DNA of 64,000 nt, taken from contig NZ_AUBP01000024.1 in assembly GCF_000429305.1 (NCBI RefSeq), positions 62,001 through 126,000 of the forward strand, written 5' to 3'. Below, piece by piece: positions 38,281-44,810 of this stretch; the stretch's first letter is position 1, and each line of letters begins with the position of its first letter. A program made the position numbers and the translations under genes. The notes beneath the pieces were generated by a model. The model did no database searches and was not told where the DNA came from. It was given only the letters and a program-made list of their open reading frames with translations. Source of the stretch: Desulfovibrio inopinatus DSM 10711 (GTDB lineage Bacteria; Desulfobacterota; Desulfovibrionia; Desulfovibrionales; Desulfovibrionaceae).

Positions 38281-38308
38281 TTGACTGTTGTTTCCGGTAG
38301 GATACAAT
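38281..38308 (+). promoter_or_regulatory. Rightward promoter of the Cro-like gene
   Basis: TTGACT (38281-38286), 16-base spacer, TACAAT (38303-38308). The ATG of the Cro-like gene starts six bases after the -10 box, so the transcript would be leaderless or nearly so. It lies in the 48-base gap shared with the repressor gene. Confidence 0.65.
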
Positions 38309-38314
38309 CTAGGC

Positions 38315-38533
38315 ATGGATATCACAAAAGACATCAGAGCTCTTCTTCATGAAACGGGTTGGTCGATCAGGAACTTCGCTCGCGAGTCTGGTGTTGACCA
38401 TGCCTGCATTGCGCGACTTCTTAATGGAACGAGGAAAGGTCTCCATTCCTCCTCCATCGAAAAACTCTGGCCCTACCTCTACGGCGACAAGCGTCCGGCC
38501 CCATCTCCGAGGCAGACCGATGACGCGGCGTGA
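38315..38533 (+). CDS. Cro-like HTH protein
   Basis: 72 residues from ATG 38315, the first ATG after the promoter. The helix-turn-helix is ALLHETGWSIRNFARESGVD followed by IARLLNGTRKGLHSSSIEKL. Small size, divergent orientation from the S24 repressor and a leaderless-type promoter all fit a Cro protein that shuts off repressor synthesis in the lytic phase. The C-terminal 20 residues are polar and unstructured. Confidence 0.75.
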   Translation: MDITKDIRALLHETGWSIRNFARESGVDHACIARLLNGTRKGLHSSSIEKLWPYLYGDKRPAPSPRQTDDAA

Positions 38534-38569
38534 CGAACACTCCAGCGGTTTGGGCTGCTTCATCGCGCC

Positions 38570-38956
38570 TTATGTCTTGAACCAACCGGGCCGTCTGTCC
38601 ACGAAGTCGTCCCAGGTCGTGGAATGGCGTTTGACAAGCCTGTTCATAACCTCGACCCGTTCGTCTCGTGACAGGTGCTCCACACAGCAGACCAGGACAT
38701 GGGTGCCGTCCTGTTCCTCCTGGTGTTCTTTCAGGCATTGTCTGAGATTTTCCGTTTCGCCTGCCTTCACGATGCGGAATGCTGGCTTGCCGGTCCTCTC
38801 GCTCAAGCCGGTCTGTTCCGCAAAGACATACAAGGCGGGAAGGTCAACGAAACCTTCGGTGTTGCCGACAGCGAAATCACGCGGGAAGACCTCGAAGGTG
38901 ACGGTCTCCTGTCCGTTGAATTGGAGTTCGCAGTATTGCGGGCTGGTTTCTCTCAT
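38570..38956 (-). CDS. Degenerate GIY-YIG-like protein
   Basis: 128 residues, ATG with GAGGGAG eight bases upstream. Its pattern follows that of the protein at 39452-39910: ALYVF (41-45) for AIYIF, VKAGETENLRQCLKEH (63-78) for VYIGQTDNLRRRMQQH, then THVLVCCVEHLSRDERVEVM for THVLVHFVDG...EDRRIAF. The YIG tyrosine and the catalytic glutamate are replaced, so it should lack nuclease activity. Antisense to the early transcript, it looks like lysogenic cargo, perhaps an inhibitor or DNA-binding relative of the active copy. Confidence 0.65.
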   Translation of the reverse strand: MRETSPQYCELQFNGQETVTFEVFPRDFAVGNTEGFVDLPALYVFAEQTGLSERTGKPAFRIVKAGETENLRQCLKEHQEEQDGTHVLVCCVEHLSRDERVEVMNRLVKRHSTTWDDFVDRRPGWFKT

Positions 38957-38991
38957 TTTTAGCTCTCCCTCTTTGTAAAAGGAAGGTTGTT

Positions 38992-39531
38992 ATGAAAATT
39001 TCTTGGATCAACGATGATCTTATTTTGCAGCCAATATCTTCCGACGAAGACAAAGCTCTTGCGCGCTTGTGTGCAATCGTTGGCGTTGACTTTGTTACTC
39101 TCGCTGACGGCATTCGCTTCAGCCCCCAAAACGAAATCGAATGCGAGGGGCTTCAGGGACTTGCCTATTTCCTCAAGCCCGTCATGGTCAGGGGAGGCTC
39201 GGACGCTCCTTTCCCCTCTTTGATCGTTCCTCCTCAAGGGGCAGAGGCGTTTATTGCAGAACTGAAGACATACGTTCCGCAGTTCGAAGAACAAGACATG
39301 GATGAAGACTTCATGTCGCATCTGGACCAGGTTGATCCTGAAGACGTCGAGGGGCGCTCTTATTGGGAGACATGCCGGGCCGCGTTTCGGCGTGGCGATG
39401 TCGCAACCGTTGCCGCAGTTTACAATGATTGGGCCAGGCATCCCGTCAGGTTTACTTCCGAAGAGCGGACAGCCATGCCGAAAGCGCATTGGCGGCGTAT
39501 TGCTCGTTGCATACAGGGGCAAAGCGCTTGA
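38992..39531 (+). CDS. Hypothetical protein
   Basis: 179 residues, ATG with AAGGAAGG five bases upstream. Begins MKISWINDDLILQPISSDED; no recognised domain, mixed alpha/beta composition with an acidic central region (EEQDMDEDFMSHLDQVDPED). Divergent from the degenerate GIY-YIG gene and overlapping the 3' end of the active-type GIY-YIG gene by 80 bases, tail to tail. Possibly a partner of these genes. Confidence 0.55.
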   Translation: MKISWINDDLILQPISSDEDKALARLCAIVGVDFVTLADGIRFSPQNEIECEGLQGLAYFLKPVMVRGGSDAPFPSLIVPPQGAEAFIAELKTYVPQFEEQDMDEDFMSHLDQVDPEDVEGRSYWETCRAAFRRGDVATVAAVYNDWARHPVRFTSEERTAMPKAHWRRIARCIQGQSA

Positions 39532-39910
39532 TCAACTCTTGTTCGAAGGCAATGCGACGATCCTCATGAACGCCATCGACAAAATGCACCAAAACATGGG
39601 TTGCTCCATGTTTTCGGGCGCAGGGCAACTTTGCGCCGTCGTGTTCTTGGCCGCTGTGTTGTTGCATTCGTCTTCTGAGGTTGTCGGTTTGTCCGATATA
39701 CACGACGGAAACATCATATGTGTAATGTTTTTGTATTTCTTCAATGACGCCAAGTTGTTTCACGGATGCAAAAATGTAGATTGCTGGCCATTCATCTCTT
39801 TCATCAAGACTGGCGAGGTCGTCCAAGGGAAGAGTGATACATGGCAGCGTGTCCCCCTGGCTGCTGATCACCAAGTTGAGGTCTGTCTGATATTTTTCCA
39901 ATATTTCCAC
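39452..39910 (-). CDS. GIY-YIG nuclease-domain protein
   Basis: 152 residues. The GIY-YIG fold is recognisable: AIYIF (43-47), VVYIGQTDNLRRRMQQH (69-85) with the catalytic arginine at about 79-81, a glutamate in FEQELIKRF (122-130), and APVCN as the closing asparagine motif. A 26-residue insertion separates the first two strands. Such domains cut DNA in homing endonucleases, UvrC and some type II restriction enzymes. The GTG start at 39910 is only two bases from AAGGAG, so the exact start is uncertain. Confidence 0.7.
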   Translation of the reverse strand: MEILEKYQTDLNLVISSQGDTLPCITLPLDDLASLDERDEWPAIYIFASVKQLGVIEEIQKHYTYDVSVVYIGQTDNLRRRMQQHSGQEHDGAKLPCARKHGATHVLVHFVDGVHEDRRIAFEQELIKRFAPVCNEQYAANALSAWLSALRK

Positions 39911-39981
39911 ATCTCCTTACGGCTTTATGGTTGTGATGGATCATTACTCTGTACGGAGATGCGGGATTTATTTCAAGGTAA

Positions 39982-40209
39982 TCAATTTTTTAACCGGTCT
40001 CCTATTGAAAGTGGAAGTGAAAGCTGCATGACAACCCGTTTTCCGGGATGCCGATTCAACACATAGGCCAAAGCCTGGGCATGGGCGCTCGCGTGGTCAA
40101 GGGACGAGGGCAAGGGCAGATTTCGAAATGTGACTGACGATCCGGTCAAGAGCCGGATGCGAAGGTAGGGGCCTTTTGAGCCGTGTCGGAGGTAGGCGCG
40201 GACGTCCAT
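39982..40209 (-). CDS. Small hypothetical protein, 75 residues
   Basis: Basic protein MDVRAYLRHGSKGPYLRIRL..., beta-rich at the N terminus with a helical middle (DHASAHAQALAYVLNRH). No family recognised. Antisense to the early rightward transcript like its neighbours. The ribosome site is poor. Confidence 0.4.
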   Translation of the reverse strand: MDVRAYLRHGSKGPYLRIRLLTGSSVTFRNLPLPSSLDHASAHAQALAYVLNRHPGKRVVMQLSLPLSIGDRLKN

Positions 40210-40272
40210 GTTTTACGCATGCCTCGTTCGACGTCTTCATGCAATCAGAAAACCCCACAAGGAGTTTGGAGC

Positions 40273-40803
40273 ATGGATATTTTCTTGCCGCGCGAGGAAC
40301 TGCACGAATTCGAATTCATGTCCATCGCCGATGTCTGCGACCTGTTCAAACGGGGACTCAAGTCGTCCGGCGGACTCACCAACTATTGCGAGGATCATGA
40401 TCTGCCGTACAGGGTGATGGTCGATAAACTCGACCGGAACAAGGTCCATTGCCGGCCGCATTATATCGATATCGTTTCCATCACCAGAACGGGCAGCACG
40501 GTCTTTCTGAAACATCTCGCCGCCCAACTTCCGGACAGCGAACATGCCCAACCCGAAATGACACAGGCCGACATGCACCGGCAGCTGTGTCTTTTCATGC
40601 ATGCGGTGGGGCAGTTGGCCGTGGCGGTGCAGGCCGGGACGGACTCGGGACGTCCCCTCGATGCGATATCCGCACGAACCTACTACGACGACGTTCACGC
40701 CATCCAGGTGCGGGCGGGTGAGATCATGCGGAAACTGCGGCCGCATTTTCAGTTGGAAGACCCGGACAAGGTTGCGGTTTTCACCAACGAGGTAGCGCCA
40801 TGA
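40273..40803 (+). CDS. Hypothetical phage early protein
   Basis: 176 residues, ATG 40273 with AAGGAG ten bases upstream and a second GGAG closer. Begins MDIFLPREELHEFEFMSIAD; contains a probable small HTH-like region (VCDLFKRGLKSSGGLTNYCE) and a helical C-terminal half. No family assigned. Its stop overlaps the next start as ATGA, so it opens the coupled early set that leads to the antirepressor and replication genes. Confidence 0.65.
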   Translation: MDIFLPREELHEFEFMSIADVCDLFKRGLKSSGGLTNYCEDHDLPYRVMVDKLDRNKVHCRPHYIDIVSITRTGSTVFLKHLAAQLPDSEHAQPEMTQADMHRQLCLFMHAVGQLAVAVQAGTDSGRPLDAISARTYYDDVHAIQVRAGEIMRKLRPHFQLEDPDKVAVFTNEVAP

Positions 40804-40916
40804 TCGAGACCGTTATTGAGAGCCTGTTGATTGGTTTGGTCCTGGCCTGTGTGGTGATCGGGATCGAAACGTGGTGGGTGAAACGGCGGGATAAGTCGGA
40901 GGGCAATCATGACTGA
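40800..40916 (+). CDS. Small membrane protein, 38 residues
   Basis: ATGA overlap with the upstream gene and an 8-base overlap with the antirepressor start. After MIETVIES, residues 9-26 (LLIGLVLACVVIGIETWW) form one transmembrane helix, followed by a basic tail (VKRRDKSEGNHD). The helix-plus-positive-tail layout suggests an N-out inner-membrane peptide. No family. Confidence 0.6.
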   Translation: MIETVIESLLIGLVLACVVIGIETWWVKRRDKSEGNHD

Positions 40917-41688
40917 CATCAGCATATTCGAGCATCCAGAGTTCAAGTCTGTCCGTGTCACGATGATCAAAGGGGAGCCGTGGTTTGTGGCCAAGGATAT
41001 AGCAGAAGCCCTGGAGTACAAGTGGGCTGGATCGGCAACTCTGGCTCATGTTCCCGAACTGTGGAAGGGGGTCAATTCGGTTCTGACCCCTGGGGGAAAA
41101 CAAGACCTGGCAGTCCTTTCTGAACAGGGCGTGTATTTCTTTCTCGGAAGAAGCGACAAGCCCAAAGCCCTTTCCTACCAAATGTGGTTGGCTGGCGAGG
41201 TTGTCCCGTCGATACGAAAACATGGTGCCTACCTGACCCCGGCCAGGATCGAAGAGGTTTTGACCGATCCCGACACGATCATTCGACTTGCCACGAATTT
41301 GAAAGCCGAACGCGAACAACGCCTCGCTCTGGAAGCCCAGGCTCAAGCCCTGGAAGCCGAGCGCGACCGCCTTCGCCCCAAGGCTGAAGCAGCCGACGCG
41401 TTGCTTAACGCGGGCAATGCTCTGCCCTTCAGCTCAATCGCCAAATCCCTGCACAAGCGTTTCGGTATCGGTCGCAATCGCCTGTTTCGCATTCTGCGCG
41501 AGAAAGGCGTTCTCATGACCAACAATGAGCCCAAACAAGTTTATCTGGAACGGCATCTTTTCCGGGTTATCGAACGTCGCTTTGAGGTTAAAGGCGAGAT
41601 GAAGGTCGGTACCCAGACGCTTGTCACGCAAAAGGGTGCACAGTTTATTGTGGGCATTTTGTCAAACCTTGAAACACAGACAATTTGA
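40909..41688 (+). CDS. Phage antirepressor (BRO-N plus ANT domain)
   Basis: 259 residues. The N-terminal BRO domain shows FKSVRVTMIKGEPWFVAKDI, YFFLGRSDKPKALSYQMWLA and GEVVPSIRKHGAYL. A coiled linker (residues about 128-160, EREQRLALEAQAQALEAERD) leads to a C-terminal ANT/KilA-C-type domain with LPFSSIAKSLHKRFGIGRNR and LFRILREKGVLM. Antirepressors bind or inactivate the CI repressor and promote the lytic cycle, so this phage has an induction route in addition to repressor self-cleavage. Confidence 0.9.
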   Translation: MTDISIFEHPEFKSVRVTMIKGEPWFVAKDIAEALEYKWAGSATLAHVPELWKGVNSVLTPGGKQDLAVLSEQGVYFFLGRSDKPKALSYQMWLAGEVVPSIRKHGAYLTPARIEEVLTDPDTIIRLATNLKAEREQRLALEAQAQALEAERDRLRPKAEAADALLNAGNALPFSSIAKSLHKRFGIGRNRLFRILREKGVLMTNNEPKQVYLERHLFRVIERRFEVKGEMKVGTQTLVTQKGAQFIVGILSNLETQTI

Positions 41689-41722
41689 ACGGTTCATGAA
41701 ACGGTTTGCGAAACGGTTCCAC
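41687..41722 (+). repeat. Three 12-bp iterons upstream of the replication gene
   Basis: The heptamer AACGGTT occurs at 41688, 41700 and 41712, exactly 12 bases apart. They lie in the 91-base gap before the replisome organizer gene and carry the same core and period as the six repeats inside it. Confidence 0.8.
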
Positions 41723-41779
41723 CAACCCCCAAGACATGGTTCCGCTCAACGCTGAACCTGCCTCACAAGGGTGTCTATT

Positions 41780-42874
41780 ATGCGTGATTACGGCGTTGTT
41801 TATAGTAAGTTCTGGCTGAGAGAAGATGTCATGGAACTGTCCGACAAGGCACGGTTGTTGTTTTTGTATCTTCTCACCGGTCCCCATACAACCCCGTCCG
41901 GCTGTTTCCGGTTGCCGCAAGGCTATGCCGCCGCCGATCTCGGGTGGGGCATGAGAACCGTTTCGAAACGGTTCGAGGAACTGTCGTCCAAAGGATTTGT
42001 CCTGTGTTGCCCGAACACGGACTGGATTCTCATTCCGAACTTCCTCAAACACAACCCCATCCCCAATCCCAATTGCGGGAAATCCATCGCCAGGCAATTG
42101 GAACTTCTGCCGCGTACTTTTGGTTACGTAAACGAGTTAATTGAATCCCTTAGGCCGTTTCGTGAACACTTCCCGGAAGGGTATGTCGAGGGTTACGTGA
42201 ACGGTTCCGCAAACGGTTCCGTGAACGGTTCACGTAACGGTTCCACAAACGGTTTAGGGAACGGTTTGGCTAATCATAGAACAAAGAACAAAGAACAAGA
42301 AGAAGAGAAAAATATATATCGCGCACGCACGCGCGAGGCTGACCCACCCGATTCCCAGGCCGAAAACCCCACATCGCCAGAAGCACCAGCCGAGGGCGAA
42401 CCACCCGGAATCGAGGGCTACAGCCTGGAATTCTTGGAGTTTTGGGAGGCGTACCCGAACAAGTCCAGCCAGGACGACGCCTGGATTGCCTGGTTGGAAC
42501 TCAAGAAAAAACGGCAGCATCCGGGGATTTGTGCCCTTCACACCGCTCTTTTGGCTCAAGGCAAGTCGGCCCGTTGGCAGCAAAATGGCGGGCAATTCAT
42601 TCCCGATCCGGCAAACTGGCTCAGGAAGCGGCGTTGGAAGGACCAGCTTCCGGCAGCGGTGGAGGACGATCACGTCACGCACGATGTCACGGCCATGTCA
42701 CGCGGACATTCGCGTGACGGTCCCGTGCCGAAAACCTACGCGCAGTGTCAGGACGCGGAACAACGAGACCAAGCGCTCATCGCGCTGGAATACATGCGAG
42801 GTCAAAATCATGCCAAGCAAAAGTGCGATCATAGGGGAACTGGCGAAATTCTCCCTGGTTTACCAACGGCGTAG
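41780..42874 (+). CDS. Phage replisome organizer (O-like) containing the probable origin
   Basis: 364 residues from ATG 41780 with AAGGG eight bases upstream. Residues 1-110 form a winged-helix DNA-binding domain typical of phage initiators (YSKFWLREDVMELSDKARLL...GWGMRTVSKRFEELSSKGFV). A repeat linker follows in which NGSx units occur six times (NGSANGSVNGSRNGSTNG...), encoded by the iterons. The C-terminal part (FLEFWEAYPNKSSQDDAWIA...FIPDPANWLRKRRW) is the kind of helicase-recruiting segment seen in DnaT/O-type proteins. As in lambda O, the protein should bind repeats within its own gene. Confidence 0.82.
   Translation: MRDYGVVYSKFWLREDVMELSDKARLLFLYLLTGPHTTPSGCFRLPQGYAAADLGWGMRTVSKRFEELSSKGFVLCCPNTDWILIPNFLKHNPIPNPNCGKSIARQLELLPRTFGYVNELIESLRPFREHFPEGYVEGYVNGSANGSVNGSRNGSTNGLGNGLANHRTKNKEQEEEKNIYRARTREADPPDSQAENPTSPEAPAEGEPPGIEGYSLEFLEFWEAYPNKSSQDDAWIAWLELKKKRQHPGICALHTALLAQGKSARWQQNGGQFIPDPANWLRKRRWKDQLPAAVEDDHVTHDVTAMSRGHSRDGPVPKTYAQCQDAEQRDQALIALEYMRGQNHAKQKCDHRGTGEILPGLPTA
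41955..41974 (+). repeat. 20-bp perfect palindrome of the iteron core
   Basis: GAACCGTTTCGAAACGGTTC reads the same on both strands and joins one inverted and one direct copy of the iteron core (AACCGTT at 41956, AACGGTT at 41967). It lies inside the winged-helix coding region and could be a high-affinity or autoregulatory site for the initiator. Confidence 0.75.
42200..42266 (+). repeat. Six-iteron array, probable phage replication origin
   Basis: AACGGTT occurs at 42200, 42212, 42224, 42236, 42248 and 42260, a perfect 12-base period. Immediately downstream, 42270-42319 is almost pure A/T plus purine-rich sequence with an ATATATAT tract, a natural unwinding element. Iterons inside the initiator gene followed by an A/T-rich segment is the lambda origin plan. 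Confidence 0.8.
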
Positions 42875-43196
42875 CAGTGAAGCTCTCCAAGCCCTTGTGG
42901 AACTGTGGGTTGAAGATCTGGCTGAACTCAACGACGATGCCTTGATACGAGCCTGCGCTCTGGCCAGGAAGAGATGCAAGTTCTGGCCGACTCCAGCTGA
43001 GTTGCTTGAGTTTCATGAGCACGCACAGCCGAAATACGAGACCACCCATGTGCCACTTCCAGAATCACCGGAGAAGATCGAAGCCATGGCAAAGCGTAAT
43101 GCGGCCAGGGCAAGAGATATCCGGCGGGCGTTGCATGGCGGTGAACGCCCGGATTGGATTGCCGCGTTGGATCGGGAACGAGGGCGGATGCAATGA
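42810..43196 (+). CDS. Putative helicase loader / replication accessory protein
   Basis: 128 residues, ATG 42810 with GAGG upstream, starting inside the end of the initiator gene. IGELAKFSLVYQRRSSEALQ and LIRACALARKRCKFWPTPAELLEF have the look of P-like and DnaC-partner proteins that follow O-like genes, in particular the FWPTPAE motif. The assignment rests mainly on position and this motif. Its stop overlaps the next start as ATGA. Confidence 0.6.
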   Translation: MPSKSAIIGELAKFSLVYQRRSSEALQALVELWVEDLAELNDDALIRACALARKRCKFWPTPAELLEFHEHAQPKYETTHVPLPESPEKIEAMAKRNAARARDIRRALHGGERPDWIAALDRERGRMQ

Positions 43197-43579
43197 AACC
43201 CTGTGACATCAATCCCGCATTGCCCTGTATCGGCCGTTGGGGCTGGTGTCTGGGGCGATGGGACTGGGGTCAGTATGCGGAGACTGATCCGCCGCCGTTG
43301 CGGAGTGGGTATGCACATTGCCCTTGGGGGATCAGTGTGCAGGCGTGGGAGGAAGCGCATGACCGAAATCTGGACCGCCGAACAGGCCCGCGAATACTTC
43401 CGAACCGGCAGGGAGCCACGTGTTTCCAAAAAGGAAATAACTCGCAAAACAAACCTGCGGCCGCACCGCACGGTCAACGGTCCGCGCGAAAAAAGAATGA
43501 ACGGCACCGAGGCTCGTTTCGTCTGCGACTACCTGGAACCTCGCAAGCGGGATGGCCTGATACGGAGCTACGGGTTTGA
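43193..43579 (+). CDS. Tryptophan/cysteine-rich phage protein, long overlap with next gene
   Basis: 128 residues; ATG overlaps the preceding stop (ATGA). The N-terminal half (CIGRWGWCLGRWDWGQYAET, HCPWGISVQAWEEAH) has a composition that looks selected, with five tryptophans and four cysteines in 60 residues. From residue ~56 it reads through the DUF1064 gene in another frame, where the sequence becomes basic and low in order. The frame is probably real at its start; whether the long C terminus matters is unclear. Confidence 0.45.
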   Translation: MKPCDINPALPCIGRWGWCLGRWDWGQYAETDPPPLRSGYAHCPWGISVQAWEEAHDRNLDRRTGPRILPNRQGATCFQKGNNSQNKPAAAPHGQRSARKKNERHRGSFRLRLPGTSQAGWPDTELRV

Positions 43580-43802
43580 AGCCTGCAAGATCAGGCTGGC
43601 CGACTGCGGATGCTGGTACACCCCGGATTTTGTCGCGACGGACAGGGAAGGCGCGACGTGGATCATCGAAGTCAAAGGCGCGTATGAGCGGGAGGATGCC
43701 AGGATAAAGCGGCTGGTGGCGGCAAGGTTGGTACGGGCGTGGGGCTGGAAGTTCCTCTTTGCCCAGTGGAAGAAACAGCAATGGGAATATACGGAGCTTT
43801 GA
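43359..43802 (+). CDS. DUF1064 endonuclease-like protein
   Basis: 147 residues, ATG 43359 with GGAGG six bases upstream. The DUF1064 core is visible: GTEARFVCDYLEPRKRDGLI, YTPDFVATDREGATWIIEVKG (the PDF...EVKG pattern of a PD-(D/E)XK-type fold) and a C-terminal helix-strand segment (LVRAWGWKFLFAQW). DUF1064 proteins are phage nucleases or resolvase-like proteins in replication modules. Confidence 0.8.
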   Translation: MTEIWTAEQAREYFRTGREPRVSKKEITRKTNLRPHRTVNGPREKRMNGTEARFVCDYLEPRKRDGLIRSYGFEACKIRLADCGCWYTPDFVATDREGATWIIEVKGAYEREDARIKRLVAARLVRAWGWKFLFAQWKKQQWEYTEL

Positions 43803-43804
43803 GC

Positions 43805-44128
43805 ATGGATTGCCCGAAATGCGGAGCCAAGATGTTGCGTTTGAGTACGACCGGGAACATCCGGTTTAGACTATGTGGACCCTGCGACCATGTCATTGCC
43901 ACCGTCGAATCTCCAGGGCGGGACTGTCCGTTGTGCGGAGCCGCATCGTTCGCAACAAAGACCGATGGAGCAAGTCGAAAGCGTCGATGCTCCGCCTGTG
44001 GCCATGCCTACAGTACGGTGGAGATGATTCAGAGCGTGTATACTGAAGCATCATTGCAAGGTGTTGGCAGGCCTTGGAGAACAGGTGCAAGCTTTAGTCC
44101 TGCAATTGACGCCAGTCGACATCCATAG
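43805..44128 (+). CDS. Tandem zinc-ribbon protein, NrdR/Ogr-like
   Basis: 107 residues, ATG 43805 with GGAG eight bases upstream. Two similar zinc ribbons follow each other: CPKCGAKMLRLSTTG...CGPCDHVIATVES and CPLCGAASFATKTDG...CSACGHAYSTVEM. The CPxC...CxxC...STVE pattern resembles the ribbon of NrdR and the late-gene activator Ogr/Delta. As the last early gene before the late operon, a transcriptional activator role is attractive but inferred. Its 3' end overlaps the antitoxin gene by 35 bases. Confidence 0.65.
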   Translation: MDCPKCGAKMLRLSTTGNIRFRLCGPCDHVIATVESPGRDCPLCGAASFATKTDGASRKRRCSACGHAYSTVEMIQSVYTEASLQGVGRPWRTGASFSPAIDASRHP

Positions 44129-44435
44129 CTGCGCTAATTTTTTTGAGCGTTTTAGGGCGTAAATTGGCATCCTTCGATTCCATTTGCGCATACGCTGACT
44201 GTGTTATCTCCATCCGCTCGGCAACGTCGGCTTGAGTTAATCCTAAGTATTCACGCCATGCTCGTACCAGAGAGCAATCACGTTCCTCTTCGATAACAAT
44301 GACTCCATGTGGGATGGTGACGTTCTCGTCTTGGTCTGCCCCAAACCGTTCGACAAATATTTCCCACGGAATAACGGCGAACTGCGGTTCTCCATTCGGT
44401 CCCCGCAAAACTTGGTGTTCAATATGTTCGTTCAT
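44094..44435 (-). CDS. Xre-family antitoxin (HigA-like)
   Basis: 113 residues. The start codon lies within the end of the toxin gene. A Cro/C1-type helix-turn-helix occupies the C-terminal half (VRAWREYLGLTQADVAERME, SAYAQMESKDANLRPKTLKK). The N-terminal part (VLRGPNGEPQFAVIPWEIFV) is a typical toxin-contacting segment in this group. It would neutralise the RelE-like toxin and repress the operon. Confidence 0.88.
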   Translation of the reverse strand: MNEHIEHQVLRGPNGEPQFAVIPWEIFVERFGADQDENVTIPHGVIVIEEERDCSLVRAWREYLGLTQADVAERMEITQSAYAQMESKDANLRPKTLKKISAAMDVDWRQLQD

Positions 44436-44676
44436 CACGTTTTTTGACCTCCTCAATGAAAATGATTCGAATTTCGTTATCCTCGCAGATCGTAAAGAGT
44501 ACGCGGTAGCGTCCAACACGCAAGCGATAGTCATTTCTTCCGACGAGCGACTTGACGTTGTGGCAATCCGGCCAATTTGCCAGTGTCCCGATAGCGGCAA
44601 GTATTGCTTTACGTTGTGTCGCATCAATCCGGCGAAATTGGCGACGTGCTTTCGTGGTCCATTCGATCTCATTCAT
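44419..44676 (-). CDS. RelE/HigB-type toxin
   Basis: 85 residues, ATG 44676. RelE-superfamily features: IEWTTKARRQFRRIDATQRK, LVGRNDYRLRVGRYRVLFTI and IFIEEVKKRDERTY, with the basic residues and C-terminal tyrosine expected for a ribosome-dependent mRNA interferase. Toxin-first order is the HigBA type. The pair lies antisense between early and late genes, as expression-independent cargo that would stabilise the prophage. Confidence 0.9.
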   Translation of the reverse strand: MNEIEWTTKARRQFRRIDATQRKAILAAIGTLANWPDCHNVKSLVGRNDYRLRVGRYRVLFTICEDNEIRIIFIEEVKKRDERTY

Positions 44677-44682
44677 AAGTTT

Positions 44683-44711
44683 TTAATAAGTTTTCAATCT
44701 GTTTCTGTCAA
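44683..44711 (-). promoter_or_regulatory. Promoter of the toxin-antitoxin operon
   Basis: Minus strand TTGACA (44706-44711), 17-base spacer, TATTAA (44683-44688): a near-consensus sigma-70 promoter. The toxin ATG begins seven bases after the -10 box, so the toxin would be read from a leaderless message. Confidence 0.75.
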
Positions 44712-44740
44712 TAAATAGGACGTATTTTTGTTTTTTTGCC

Positions 44741-44754
44741 AGATAGGCCTATCT
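44741..44754. promoter_or_regulatory. 14-bp perfect palindrome
   Basis: AGATAGGCCTATCT is identical on both strands. It lies 29 bases upstream of the toxin-antitoxin -35 box and 57 bases before the endolysin gene, so it may be an operator for either the antitoxin or a late-gene regulator. Confidence 0.6.
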
Positions 44755-44810
44755 AGGTTGATTCTCTTTTAAAAACTCGTTCATGCTCGTCTCAAACTTA
44801 GGAGGCGAGC

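Noticed and set aside
38959-39522. Long minus-strand frame opposite the unknown gene at 38992-39531
   Set aside because: The plus-strand frame has a good ribosome site and more protein-like composition; the opposite frame is rich in Cys, His and Arg in the manner of antisense frames.
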